Assembly: GCA_965229445.1 (NCBI GenBank)
Contig: OZ245876.1
Location: 2,108,001-2,172,000, forward strand
DNA from: Owenweeksia sp965229445
GTDB taxonomy: Bacteria; Bacteroidota; Bacteroidia; Flavobacteriales; Schleiferiaceae
DNA length: 64,000 bases
Direction: 5' to 3'
Positions 36,525-45,041 of this stretch are shown here, one piece after another. Position 1 is the first letter of the stretch; every line of letters starts with the position of its first letter. Made by a program: the position numbers and the translations under genes. Under the pieces are notes generated by a model that saw only the letters and a list, made by a program, of their open reading frames with translations, ran no database searches and had not been told where the DNA came from.

Positions 36525-37214
36525 TTAGTCGAATCTATAGGCTACTGTAAATCCCCCTCTCACACTGAGTTTATTAAACACATTTAGCACCACACCATAA
36601 GGGTTCAGATTGGGACCATCGTATGGTGTAAAGTTAGGACTCAGGGTTTCAGAATAGACAATGGAATATCCTAAGCCTGTCCATGCTGTGAAGGTAAACC
36701 CAGACTCCGTTCGCCATTCATATCCCGCGGTAACACCCGGTGCTAAAGACACGTTGGAAATGTCATAATACACTACTTCCTCATCCTCGTCCAGGCCTAA
36801 ATAGGGCGCACCGCTGGTAGATGTAGTTCTAAAGCTTAAATAGGCGCCAAAAAACCACTTATCATTTCCATCGTCCGGAGAAATATAATATCTATACTCC
36901 GGGGATATCGCTAAACCGGAATAAGAAACTTCCGTATCTATAATACTCCCGCTGGTATCTACGCTTATGTATGGTGACTTTACATAAGTGTAAGCCGCTT
37001 CCAAAAAGATTGAAGATTCATCCGATAAATGCAAGCCACCAATTACGTTGTAAAGTCCTACCAGATAACCAACCGGATTAATACCAACTTCAATGGACGG
37101 TCCGCCGCGTCTTCTTCTGCGCCTTCTTCTATCTTCATCTTCATCCTCACCCGCAAAAGCGGTTACCGAACCAAATAACATTATAAGCACCAGGAATATA
37201 GATACTTTTTTCAT
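36525..37214 (-). CDS. Outer-membrane beta-barrel protein with an Arg/Asp-rich mature N-terminus
   Basis: A 229-residue protein with signal peptide (MKKVSIFLVLIMLFGSVTAFA). Directly after the cleavage site comes EDEDEDRRRRRRRRGGP, an acidic block followed by eight arginines. The rest is a barrel of amphipathic strands (IEVGINPVGYLVGLYNVIGG, KWFFGAYLSFRTTS, LAPGVTAGYEWRT, FTFTAWTGLGYSIVY) ending in SVRGGFTVAYRFD. It resembles DUF3575-type barrels. The charged block may lie in the periplasm and bind LPS or protein; that is speculation. Confidence 0.7.
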   Translation of the reverse strand: MKKVSIFLVLIMLFGSVTAFAGEDEDEDRRRRRRRRGGPSIEVGINPVGYLVGLYNVIGGLHLSDESSIFLEAAYTYVKSPYISVDTSGSIIDTEVSYSGLAISPEYRYYISPDDGNDKWFFGAYLSFRTTSTSGAPYLGLDEDEEVVYYDISNVSLAPGVTAGYEWRTESGFTFTAWTGLGYSIVYSETLSPNFTPYDGPNLNPYGVVLNVFNKLSVRGGFTVAYRFD

Positions 37215-37309
37215 GAGTCTTTGTTGTAAGAGTTATTTTACAATGTTATGAATTTTGGAACTTCTTGCCAATGATTCTTCTATCAGAATCCCGATAATTT
37301 GGGTATTGT

Positions 37310-37330
37310 TTAAGCTAAGGTTTAGCTTAA
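37310..37330. promoter_or_regulatory. Perfect inverted repeat, candidate operator
   Basis: TTAAGCTAA and TTAGCTTAA are perfect inverses separated by 3 bp (GGT). The site lies 96 bp upstream of the OMP start and 452 bp upstream of the cysteine dioxygenase start. No T-run follows, so it is unlikely to be a terminator. Confidence 0.4.
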
Positions 37331-37677
37331 TACAATGAAATAAGTTTGTTCAACCAATAATACCTAGCTGGGAAATGCAATATGATCCAGAATTTGGTAG
37401 CATCCATCAAGGAATACATAAAAGGCATTTATTTAAGTTATCATAATTGATCTAAAACGCGGATTTGCGAGATCTAAAAGCTTGAGATCTGGCAACCCAA
37501 TTAAACGGCATTATGGTAATTCCATACTTGCAAATTTCTACGCCCATCCCATCGGGAACTTCCTCACCCAGACCTGGGACAAAATCTAAAATTTGCTTAA
37601 AACTGGTTAAAAATTGATAAATACCACTCGATTTTTGCATGATTTCGATTAAAATCACCAAAAAACTTTAAAATCCA

Positions 37678-37685
37678 TAACTTTG
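37678..37685 (+). promoter_or_regulatory. Candidate -7 element (TAACTTTG) for the taurine cassette
   Basis: An exact TAnnTTTG match 96 bp upstream of the start of the cysteine dioxygenase gene. It would give a leader of about 90 nt. Confidence 0.35.
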
Positions 37686-37781
37686 TACTGAGTTAAATGG
37701 AAGTCGTCATTTTGATGATTGGTTGGATTTGAGGGTTGACCTTAGATTTGATAGCATAGCAAATAAAAGGGAACACCAAAT

Positions 37782-38327
37782 TTGAGTTTCGCACAACACC
37801 AACACCAGGATATTGATAATATTGAAGATTTAGTTACTACCCTATTTCGAGAGGATAGCGCTAATTATGCAGACATCTTGCGCCGCCTCAATCTACCTCT
37901 CAGTAAGTTTGATCCGTTCTGTTCCTGGTCCAGTAATTCCTATACCAGAAACTGCATTGAAGAGAATGAGGAATTTGAATTAATCCTACTCTGCTGGGAG
38001 GCGGGTCAGTGCACACCCATTCATGACCATGGCGGAGAAGAATGCTGGGTTAAAGTTCTTCAAGGTAGTTTTAAAGAAACCGTGTTTAAAGTAACTGACC
38101 AGATGGCATTAAAGCAGGTAAGTTCTGGCGTAGCCAATGAAGGAGATGTTACCTATATGGTAGACTTTATGGGCTACCACAGATTGACAAACCAGTCGCC
38201 CCATCGAGGTATGTCACTGCATCTTTACGCCAAGCCGATTAGGACCTGTAAGGCTTATGATGAAGAACTAAAGGAGTTTGTGAATAAGGACCTGGTCTAT
38301 AATACGGTTTTCGAAACAGAAGCCTGA
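37782..38327 (+). CDS. Cysteine dioxygenase (type I, animal-like active site)
   Basis: A 181-residue cupin. The start is a TTG at 37782; no ATG is available and a purine-rich AAAGGGAA lies upstream. Iron ligands are His81, His83 (IHDHGGEECW) and His133 (GYHRLTN). The SLHLY motif (Ser145, His147, Tyr149) and YTRN (Arg56, which binds substrate carboxylate) are present. Cys88 sits where mammalian enzymes have Cys93, which cross-links to Tyr157; Tyr149 is its partner here. It oxidises cysteine to cysteine sulfinate in the cytosol. The decarboxylase gene follows 18 bp downstream. Confidence 0.92.
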   Translation: MSFAQHQHQDIDNIEDLVTTLFREDSANYADILRRLNLPLSKFDPFCSWSSNSYTRNCIEENEEFELILLCWEAGQCTPIHDHGGEECWVKVLQGSFKETVFKVTDQMALKQVSSGVANEGDVTYMVDFMGYHRLTNQSPHRGMSLHLYAKPIRTCKAYDEELKEFVNKDLVYNTVFETEA

Positions 38328-38345
38328 ATAAACAATAAAACATTT

Positions 38346-39749
38346 ATGTCGGAAATTACTGAGGACTTGGTTCTATTCAATGAGCTGGTAAAAACCTTGT
38401 TTGTTGAAGAGCAAGAGCATCCAGTTGCCCCCAGAATAGAAGTGAGTGAGCTTTACGATACTATTGACCTGTCCTTGAAGGAACAACCCATAGTGGATGC
38501 TAAATTTAAGGCGATATTAAAGGAGGTAATTAAGACCACTCCCAAAACAGCTAGTAGCCTATTTTTCAATCAGTTATTTGGAGGCAGGCAAGGCAAGGCC
38601 GTATTGGGAGACCTACTGGCGGTGATGCTTAACAACAGCATGTACACCTATAAGGTAGCCGGACCACAAGTAGGCATAGAGCAGGAAGTAATACGTAAAT
38701 CTTGCGATTTGGTGGGCTATGGTTCCCATAGTAATGGAACATTTCCAACTGGTGGATCTATGAGTAATTATATGGCTCTGGTTATGGCCAGAGATGCTAA
38801 AGATCCCGATTGTAGATCATTGGGAATGAGAAAAGCTCTAAGCATCTACACTTCCAGGGAGTCTCATTATTCCAACGCCAAGAATGCCAGTTTTGCCGGC
38901 TTTGGTCGAAACCATATCCGGTATATCGACGTGGACGCTTATGGTAGAATGATACCTGAAAAACTGGAAGAACAAATCCTGAAGGATCTATCCAATGGAT
39001 TTATACCCACCTACGTAAATGCCACTGCTGGCACTACTGTTCTTGGAGCCTTTGACCCCATTGATCAGATTGCCGACATCACCGAAAGGCATAATATCTG
39101 GCTGCATGTGGATGGCGCCTATTGTGGTAGTGTGATTTTCAGTAAAAAGTTCCGGTCTTTGGTTGAAGGCATGGAACGTTCGCAATCCTTTAGTTTCAAT
39201 GCTCACAAAATGCTGGGGACGCCACTTACTTGCTCAGTGATATTGGTAAATGACAAAAAGCAATTACACGATTCTTTTAGTAATGAAGCCGATTACCTAT
39301 ATCAGACCGATGGTGATGATTTTAATCTGGGCAAAACCTCTTTTCAATGTGGACGGCGGAATGATGCCTTAAAATTCTGGACCTTGTGGAAGTCTGTTGG
39401 CACCGCTGGACTACAAGCTATAATTGATCAGCAATTCGCGCTGGCGGATGTAGCTCGAAAGTATGTCTCAAGCCACCCTGACTACACCCTGTACAGCTAT
39501 GAAGATTCTGTATCCATCTGCTTTAATTACAAGGATTTAGATCCGGTGGCTTTATGTACTGCCTTGTATGAGCATCAGGTTACGGTAGTGGGTTTTGGAT
39601 CTTTTAAGAAGGATACCTTTATCAGACTGGTGACGATAAATGCCAACAACTCGCAAGACGATATCTTACATTTCTTCAAGACCTTGGAGGCCTTCGCGGC
39701 CAAAAACCCCGATTTACCCAGAATTAAACCGGGTGTATTCAGCGAATAG
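38346..39749 (+). CDS. PLP-dependent decarboxylase, probable cysteine sulfinate decarboxylase
   Basis: A 467-residue group II decarboxylase. The PLP lysine is Lys288 in FNAHKMLG, with His174 (ESHYS) stacking on the cofactor and Asp256 (LHVDGAY) binding its nitrogen. NATAGTTVLGAFDPI, QCGRRNDALKFWTLWK and GTFPTGGSMSNYMAL match the GAD/CSAD group closely. Partnered with cysteine dioxygenase in a two-gene operon, the natural substrate is cysteine sulfinate, giving hypotaurine, an osmolyte precursor. Glutamate or aspartate decarboxylation cannot be excluded from sequence alone. Confidence 0.85.
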   Translation: MSEITEDLVLFNELVKTLFVEEQEHPVAPRIEVSELYDTIDLSLKEQPIVDAKFKAILKEVIKTTPKTASSLFFNQLFGGRQGKAVLGDLLAVMLNNSMYTYKVAGPQVGIEQEVIRKSCDLVGYGSHSNGTFPTGGSMSNYMALVMARDAKDPDCRSLGMRKALSIYTSRESHYSNAKNASFAGFGRNHIRYIDVDAYGRMIPEKLEEQILKDLSNGFIPTYVNATAGTTVLGAFDPIDQIADITERHNIWLHVDGAYCGSVIFSKKFRSLVEGMERSQSFSFNAHKMLGTPLTCSVILVNDKKQLHDSFSNEADYLYQTDGDDFNLGKTSFQCGRRNDALKFWTLWKSVGTAGLQAIIDQQFALADVARKYVSSHPDYTLYSYEDSVSICFNYKDLDPVALCTALYEHQVTVVGFGSFKKDTFIRLVTINANNSQDDILHFFKTLEAFAAKNPDLPRIKPGVFSE

Positions 39750-39805
39750 CACAGAACTTATGGTAGTGAGAGCAGGCTACCAAGCAACACTTTTGCATAA
39801 TGCAC

Positions 39806-42202
39806 TTAGCGATAAAAGGATTCGCAATAGGATCCTATTGGTGATCCCATGGGTAATTCCGGGACAGTATAAGGTTTTACATGGCCAGGATTAAGAAAGA
39901 AATTTTCTATTCTCCGTTGACAGGCCTGATCAAAAACTGATTTGACTTTCTTGCTGGCAAAATAAGCTTGGAGTTCTGTCAATTTACTTTCAAATACACC
40001 TTGAACCTGAGGCAATACCTGGCTACTTTGGGATAAGCTCATAAAGAGATCAATAATAATATAGCTTGTATTTTGCTGAATACTTTCATAATAACTATTC
40101 CCGCCAGATGCATCATACACCGTACTGGCCAAGAGAAGGTCCAGGGTTTCCTCTAAACCCAATTGTTTATCATCCAGAACATGTTGCTGATATAATCTAG
40201 AAACACGCTGCGGATGCAGCAATAGCTTCAATGTAAAGGAAGCGTTCATTCCTGCCGCACCGATGGCATCAAAAGCAAGGCCGGTTTGCCCGGTAAAATT
40301 CTCACGTGTCTTGGTCCATGAAGAACGAGGAGGAAAAAGCGATAATTGAGATTTCGGAATTGCGAGTTCCGAGGGTGAAATGCTTTTCAAAATAGTGGAT
40401 AGAGCTGAAAGCTGATCAGCTTTAGGTAATATTTTGGCCGGTGCACCACCATCACCTTTGGTCGCATAGTGGTATTCCATTCCCGCAACGCACTTCACCG
40501 CGGCCTCAATTTGATAACGATGCATGAGGTAGATAGGAACAAAAAGATCTTCAAGAGAATTTATCGCTTCCCCTTCCTGAATGTTATCTATGGAGAATTG
40601 CTTCATAGCCACTTCACGCACCGCCATAATATGTTCTAATTCAGCTACCGCATCGGAACCATTGTCCCAGCGGTGCGCGTTATTACTTGCTCCTCCGGGC
40701 ACAACATCCATATCACTCAGGTTCTTAAAACCTTCCTTCAGGGCCGTATTGAGAATTGCTACCCTTTCGGCATGACTGCCATCCCCATAGGCATAGGCTG
40801 TGGCAATTTTATCCCAGGCTCCTATACCGCTGGCATAGGCTGCATCATAGCTTATTTCACCTTCCTCCAGTTCAAAAAGTGGGTGAGGATAGTCCATCAC
40901 CGAAGCTCTCTTATTGACGCTGGCAGCAAAATTGTGCTGAAACCCCAGGGTATGACCAATTTCATGTGCTGAAAGCTGACGAATTCTCGCAAGGGCCATC
41001 TCCAGCATCATCTGTTCCTGCTCACGACCATTACCGTCGGCATAAGGCCTGTTGCTGATGGCCTTGGCGATCATAAAATCCTGCCGTACCCTTAAAGAAC
41101 CCAGGCTAACTTGTCCTTTAATAATCTCTCCCGTCCGCGGATCAACTATCGTCATGCCGTAGCTCCAACCCCTGGTAGACCTGTGAATCCATTGTACTAC
41201 ATTATACCTGATATCTAAGGGATCTACTGTATCAGGCAATATTTTGATCTGAAAAGCATCTTTATAACCGATAGCTTCAAATGCCTGATTCCACCAGGAG
41301 CCTCCTTCCAATAAGGCAGAGCGAACCGGCTCTGGAGTACCATTATCCAGATAATATATGATAGGTTCCACGGCTTCTGAACTTTCCGCTCCAGGATCCT
41401 GCTTTTCCAATCGATGTCGTTCTATAAGTTGTTTTTGGAGGTTATCCGTGATTGGGGAGGCGTAATCGAAATAATTGAATTGAAATGATCCGCAATTTGG
41501 ATGATGCTTTCTGGTTTTATAGCCTGCTTTAGGAAGCGCGATGAATGAATGATGCTGATAGGTGGTTACAAAATTTGCATTTGGAACAACATCCATGAGT
41601 TTATCACCGGTAGGCTTTCCTTTTAGGGTGATAATGGATTCAAATTCCACATTCCTGGGAAAGGCTCTGGTGCGTTCTAAATTTAATGCAGAGCGCGAAA
41701 TATCAATACCATACGCCCCTTGATCACTGTCTTGCAACCGGTCTCCTACGCTTAATGCATCCTGCAATAAGAACGGCTTGAGGTCAATTTCATAACCTTT
41801 CCTGGTTTCAGCAATAATGGGAAAGCCAAATAAGATGCTCTTGCCAAAGGCCTGCTCCACCGATGCTTGTTCCAATGGATTGTTTGAGGTTGCGCGAAAT
41901 TTAAGGTTGGGTTGGACGAGGAGGATTTTATTTCCTGCCTTATGGAAATATACCAGTTGCTGCCTTCCAATTTGTCCTCTATCCAGGCCCAGGTCGTTAT
42001 TGCCAATACCATGACTTAAATAGGTTACATAGAGGAAATTGGAATCCAGGTGTTCTACTTCCAGTATCAGACTTTCCTCAGGCATGGATTCATTTGCCGT
42101 GGCTTGTTTTTCTGTGTAAGCGAAGTTGAAGAAACCCTGATATTCTTGGGCTGAGACTGAAAAATGAATTGCTAAGGATAATATTAGGATAGCTGTTCTC
42201 AT
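39806..42202 (-). CDS. Large secreted zinc-dependent metalloprotease (DUF5117/DUF4953 type)
   Basis: A 798-residue protein from the ATG at 42202, with signal peptide (MRTAILILSLAIHFSVSA); an in-frame extension to 42259 lacks signal-peptide character. The metzincin-type site is HEIGHTLGFQHNFAAS, with the three-His pattern HExxHxxGxxH, and MDYPHPLF follows as the Met-turn. The region before it (YLDNGTPEPVRSALLEGGSWWNQAFEAIGY) is typical of the Bacteroidota zinc metalloprotease family with DUF5117 N-terminal domains. It likely degrades proteins outside the inner membrane. No T9SS tail is visible. Confidence 0.88.
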   Translation of the reverse strand: MRTAILILSLAIHFSVSAQEYQGFFNFAYTEKQATANESMPEESLILEVEHLDSNFLYVTYLSHGIGNNDLGLDRGQIGRQQLVYFHKAGNKILLVQPNLKFRATSNNPLEQASVEQAFGKSILFGFPIIAETRKGYEIDLKPFLLQDALSVGDRLQDSDQGAYGIDISRSALNLERTRAFPRNVEFESIITLKGKPTGDKLMDVVPNANFVTTYQHHSFIALPKAGYKTRKHHPNCGSFQFNYFDYASPITDNLQKQLIERHRLEKQDPGAESSEAVEPIIYYLDNGTPEPVRSALLEGGSWWNQAFEAIGYKDAFQIKILPDTVDPLDIRYNVVQWIHRSTRGWSYGMTIVDPRTGEIIKGQVSLGSLRVRQDFMIAKAISNRPYADGNGREQEQMMLEMALARIRQLSAHEIGHTLGFQHNFAASVNKRASVMDYPHPLFELEEGEISYDAAYASGIGAWDKIATAYAYGDGSHAERVAILNTALKEGFKNLSDMDVVPGGASNNAHRWDNGSDAVAELEHIMAVREVAMKQFSIDNIQEGEAINSLEDLFVPIYLMHRYQIEAAVKCVAGMEYHYATKGDGGAPAKILPKADQLSALSTILKSISPSELAIPKSQLSLFPPRSSWTKTRENFTGQTGLAFDAIGAAGMNASFTLKLLLHPQRVSRLYQQHVLDDKQLGLEETLDLLLASTVYDASGGNSYYESIQQNTSYIIIDLFMSLSQSSQVLPQVQGVFESKLTELQAYFASKKVKSVFDQACQRRIENFFLNPGHVKPYTVPELPMGSPIGSYCESFYR

Positions 42203-42370
42203 GGTCGGTCTGTTTATGCAAGGTATGTATTTGGGCATTGCCGCATGGTTGATTGACAAGTTATGCTAAATTACAGTGAAGCGTAGACCGGGTTAAGAAG
42301 AATGCCCAACCCGATTCATGGCAATATCGTATAAAGCCAAGGCGTTGATGTATTACAATCACGGCTTAGA

Positions 42371-44605
42371 TCAAGCGGGTTCTGCATTTAACAATAAGGC
42401 CAGCTTTCTACCATATTCAATGAATGCGACGGTCTCATCAGTGCGGGCTAGCTTTATTTTATCAAAAATGATAATTGACTCACCATTGCTTTCTAAGTGA
42501 TAGATCTGATTTTCTTCAAAGAATCGTATAATGTCGTCGGTAAAAAAAGACCTGATCTCCGATTCATTGTTACCCATCAGTAAAAACTTGCTTGAAAAGT
42601 CCGGATACATTTCAAAATCAATGTCCTTATAGCCGGTGAAGGCCATCACCCGGTCGAATATCCGCTCAAACACTCTTTCTTTTTCCATTGAGAATATTGG
42701 TATTCTCTTATTCAACTTAAGCACCATTAAGGTGGTATTGAAAGTTTCTGCGGTAAAGGCCTGGCCTTCATTAAAAGTTACGTCTGCTATTTCCCATGAT
42801 ACATTCAAATCTTTAAAATCACCTGAAAGGCAGTTATACTTGCGTTCGATCGGCCTGATTTCGAAAAAGTGAAATTTCTTGAGGTAACTTGTATTCCAAT
42901 CCACCTGACTGGTAAATTGATAATCATTTTCAGTAGCTAGATTCCGAAGGCGTTTTTGCCGAGGTGATAATTTGGCCGTAGAACCAATCAAGCTGATTTT
43001 CAAAGCTCTGTTGTAGGTAGAGGAGGAAACATGGGAATCCAAACCAGTGATATATACCTGGCCTCCCGTATCCCTTTGCGTTTTTAAAAATTCCACCAGG
43101 TAATCCATATAAGTCATCCCTACCAGTCTGGTTTCTGAAAGATTTATATTGACATTAGCTCCTGCCGGTACCTGCTCAGTTAATTTACTAAGCTTTAAAA
43201 TCCCCAGAAAGTTAGCTATTCCTCTAATTTTTAAATCATAACTCCCATCCGGATGCTTAATGAGCTTGGTTCGCGAATTATAAATCATCCTGAAGAATTG
43301 TGGAATTGGCAACCTCGCCAATAAGATATGGGTTACCAAAGCTAGAAGCAATCCTCCGAGCAAACCGGTGAGCAAGTTGGTATATAAGGTTAAAACCATA
43401 GTCCCTATGAAGAATATGAGTTGCTCAGTACCGTGGTTATATGCTTGTTTGAACACCGCTGGAGAGGCCAGTTTAAATCCGGTATAAACCAGAAGAATGG
43501 CAAATGCACACAAGGGCACTTGCCTCATCACCGGACTTAAAACCACAATGAAAAGCAGCAGCAAAAGACCCTGATACATATTGGACCACTTGGTTTTAGC
43601 ACCGTTATGGATGTTAACCGTGCTTCTGATAATGACGGCGATGATCGGCAAACCCCCAAGCATACCGGCTACTACTGTGCTTAACCCGATTCCTGTTAAA
43701 TCCTTATTCAAATCTGTCTTTCGTTTATAAGGATCAATCTTATCCACTGCTTTGGCTATGGCAAGAGACTCTATGCTCGTTATAAAGAGCATGGAAAAAA
43801 CGGTGGTCCAAAACTCAATTGTATGGATTTTGCCAAAATTTGGATGCATGACTGAATCCATGATATTATCAGGAATATCAAGCAGCAGATGAGGCCCTAC
43901 TTCATATGCTCTGCCAAAGAAGGACAGGGTATGATCATCGAAAAAATTAAAGGCATAAGCAAAGGGTATGGACAAGGCAATAACCCACATTGGGGTGGGT
44001 AATATGTGGAAGAAGCGGTAGCTGATCTTATTATGAAAAAGGAGAAGCAATAAGCCGGTTAAGGAAATAATCACCACAAAGGGGTTTGCTTCCGGGATGC
44101 TAAGAACAGCATCGATAAGGTTTTGAACGATTTTCGGACTGTCGGAATGCGTGCCCATGGCCACATGGATCTGCTTAGCAACTATGATTATTCCGATGGC
44201 TGCTAAAATCCCATTAATCACCGAAGTGTGAAATATGTTTGCCAGGCGACCTAGTTTCAAGAGACCTAACACAGCTTGCAAGGCCCCTGAAATGACTACA
44301 GCGGCTAAGACATAGTTAAAGGCTTGACCTGACCCATCATCCATTAGGGTAATGCCTAACAGAATTACCCCAATTACCCCTTTGGCGGGACCGTTTACAG
44401 AAATGTGGCCGCCTCGATAAAGAGTGGTTATGACTCCACCAATAATGGCCGAAAGAATACCAGACATGGCCGGTGCACCGGCGGCCAGGGCAATACCAAG
44501 GGAAAGGGGTAGCGCAATGAGCGCCACACTCACGCCCGCGATTAAATCGCTTTGCCAGTTCTCTACTAATCCCTTAATACCTTCCTTTGGTCTAGCTTCC
44601 ATCAA
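42371..44605 (-). CDS. SulP/SLC26-family anion transporter with STAS domain
   Basis: A 744-residue transporter. The N-terminal 430 residues hold about 10-12 membrane helices with SulP signatures: DLIAGVSVALIALPLSLGIALAAGAP at the start, NGPAKGVIGVIL, SIESLAIAKAVDKID and the GGLPIIAVIIRSTVNIHNGAKTKWSN segment. A STAS-like domain follows (about 455-570; VNINLSETRLVGMTYMDYLVEFL), then a C-terminal extension of about 150 residues with no recognised domain. Substrate may be sulfate or bicarbonate; SulP proteins in marine bacteria are often bicarbonate importers. No carbonic anhydrase is adjacent. Confidence 0.88.
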   Translation of the reverse strand: MMEARPKEGIKGLVENWQSDLIAGVSVALIALPLSLGIALAAGAPAMSGILSAIIGGVITTLYRGGHISVNGPAKGVIGVILLGITLMDDGSGQAFNYVLAAVVISGALQAVLGLLKLGRLANIFHTSVINGILAAIGIIIVAKQIHVAMGTHSDSPKIVQNLIDAVLSIPEANPFVVIISLTGLLLLLFHNKISYRFFHILPTPMWVIALSIPFAYAFNFFDDHTLSFFGRAYEVGPHLLLDIPDNIMDSVMHPNFGKIHTIEFWTTVFSMLFITSIESLAIAKAVDKIDPYKRKTDLNKDLTGIGLSTVVAGMLGGLPIIAVIIRSTVNIHNGAKTKWSNMYQGLLLLLFIVVLSPVMRQVPLCAFAILLVYTGFKLASPAVFKQAYNHGTEQLIFFIGTMVLTLYTNLLTGLLGGLLLALVTHILLARLPIPQFFRMIYNSRTKLIKHPDGSYDLKIRGIANFLGILKLSKLTEQVPAGANVNINLSETRLVGMTYMDYLVEFLKTQRDTGGQVYITGLDSHVSSSTYNRALKISLIGSTAKLSPRQKRLRNLATENDYQFTSQVDWNTSYLKKFHFFEIRPIERKYNCLSGDFKDLNVSWEIADVTFNEGQAFTAETFNTTLMVLKLNKRIPIFSMEKERVFERIFDRVMAFTGYKDIDFEMYPDFSSKFLLMGNNESEIRSFFTDDIIRFFEENQIYHLESNGESIIIFDKIKLARTDETVAFIEYGRKLALLLNAEPA

Positions 44606-45041
44606 TTTAACTATGCCCGGGTTGAAAAATTCGATCTCGGTCGTATAAAGTAGTAATTATTGGGAAATCCCAGCTTTGAACGTAGAGACAAAAGCTTAAA
44701 ACTTATAAGTCTTTAATGGGAACGTTGACTCTAAGGAATTCGATTAGCAAGATTCAATAAGGAGAAAGATTAGGCTTTAGAAATACAGCTTTCCCAACAA
44801 TTGACTAGAATGTAATGCTAAAGAGAATGATTCATTTTTCCATTATATCTCATGGGTTTTAGAGGATCATTGCTTTGATACCTGGCCGTTTGAATTATTA
44901 TTCAATTTCGGGGCTACCACTCAGACCGAGTTATTACATCTCAGTTCACCATCTAGCTAGCTTGTATGTGGTAAAAAAAGCCTCACTATCGTGTTGTAAA
45001 GCTTTTCATTTTAGTGAGCTGGGAAATTATTGAAGATTTGT
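44606..45041. other. Intergenic stretch, nothing recognised
   Basis: 436 bp, AT-rich, between the SulP start and the end of the cyclase gene. No open frame, RNA or strong hairpin was identified. Confidence 0.5.

Larger units (their letters stand above)
37215..37781. other. Intergenic stretch with regulatory signals only
   Basis: 567 bp without a credible gene. It holds the inverted repeat at 37310-37330 and a TAnnTTTG element at 37678-37685, listed separately. A frame at 37452-37661 on the minus strand looks spurious. Confidence 0.6.

Noticed and set aside
37452..37661. 69-residue minus-strand frame upstream of cysteine dioxygenase
   Set aside because: No recognisable protein features and it lies in a region with promoter-like signals.
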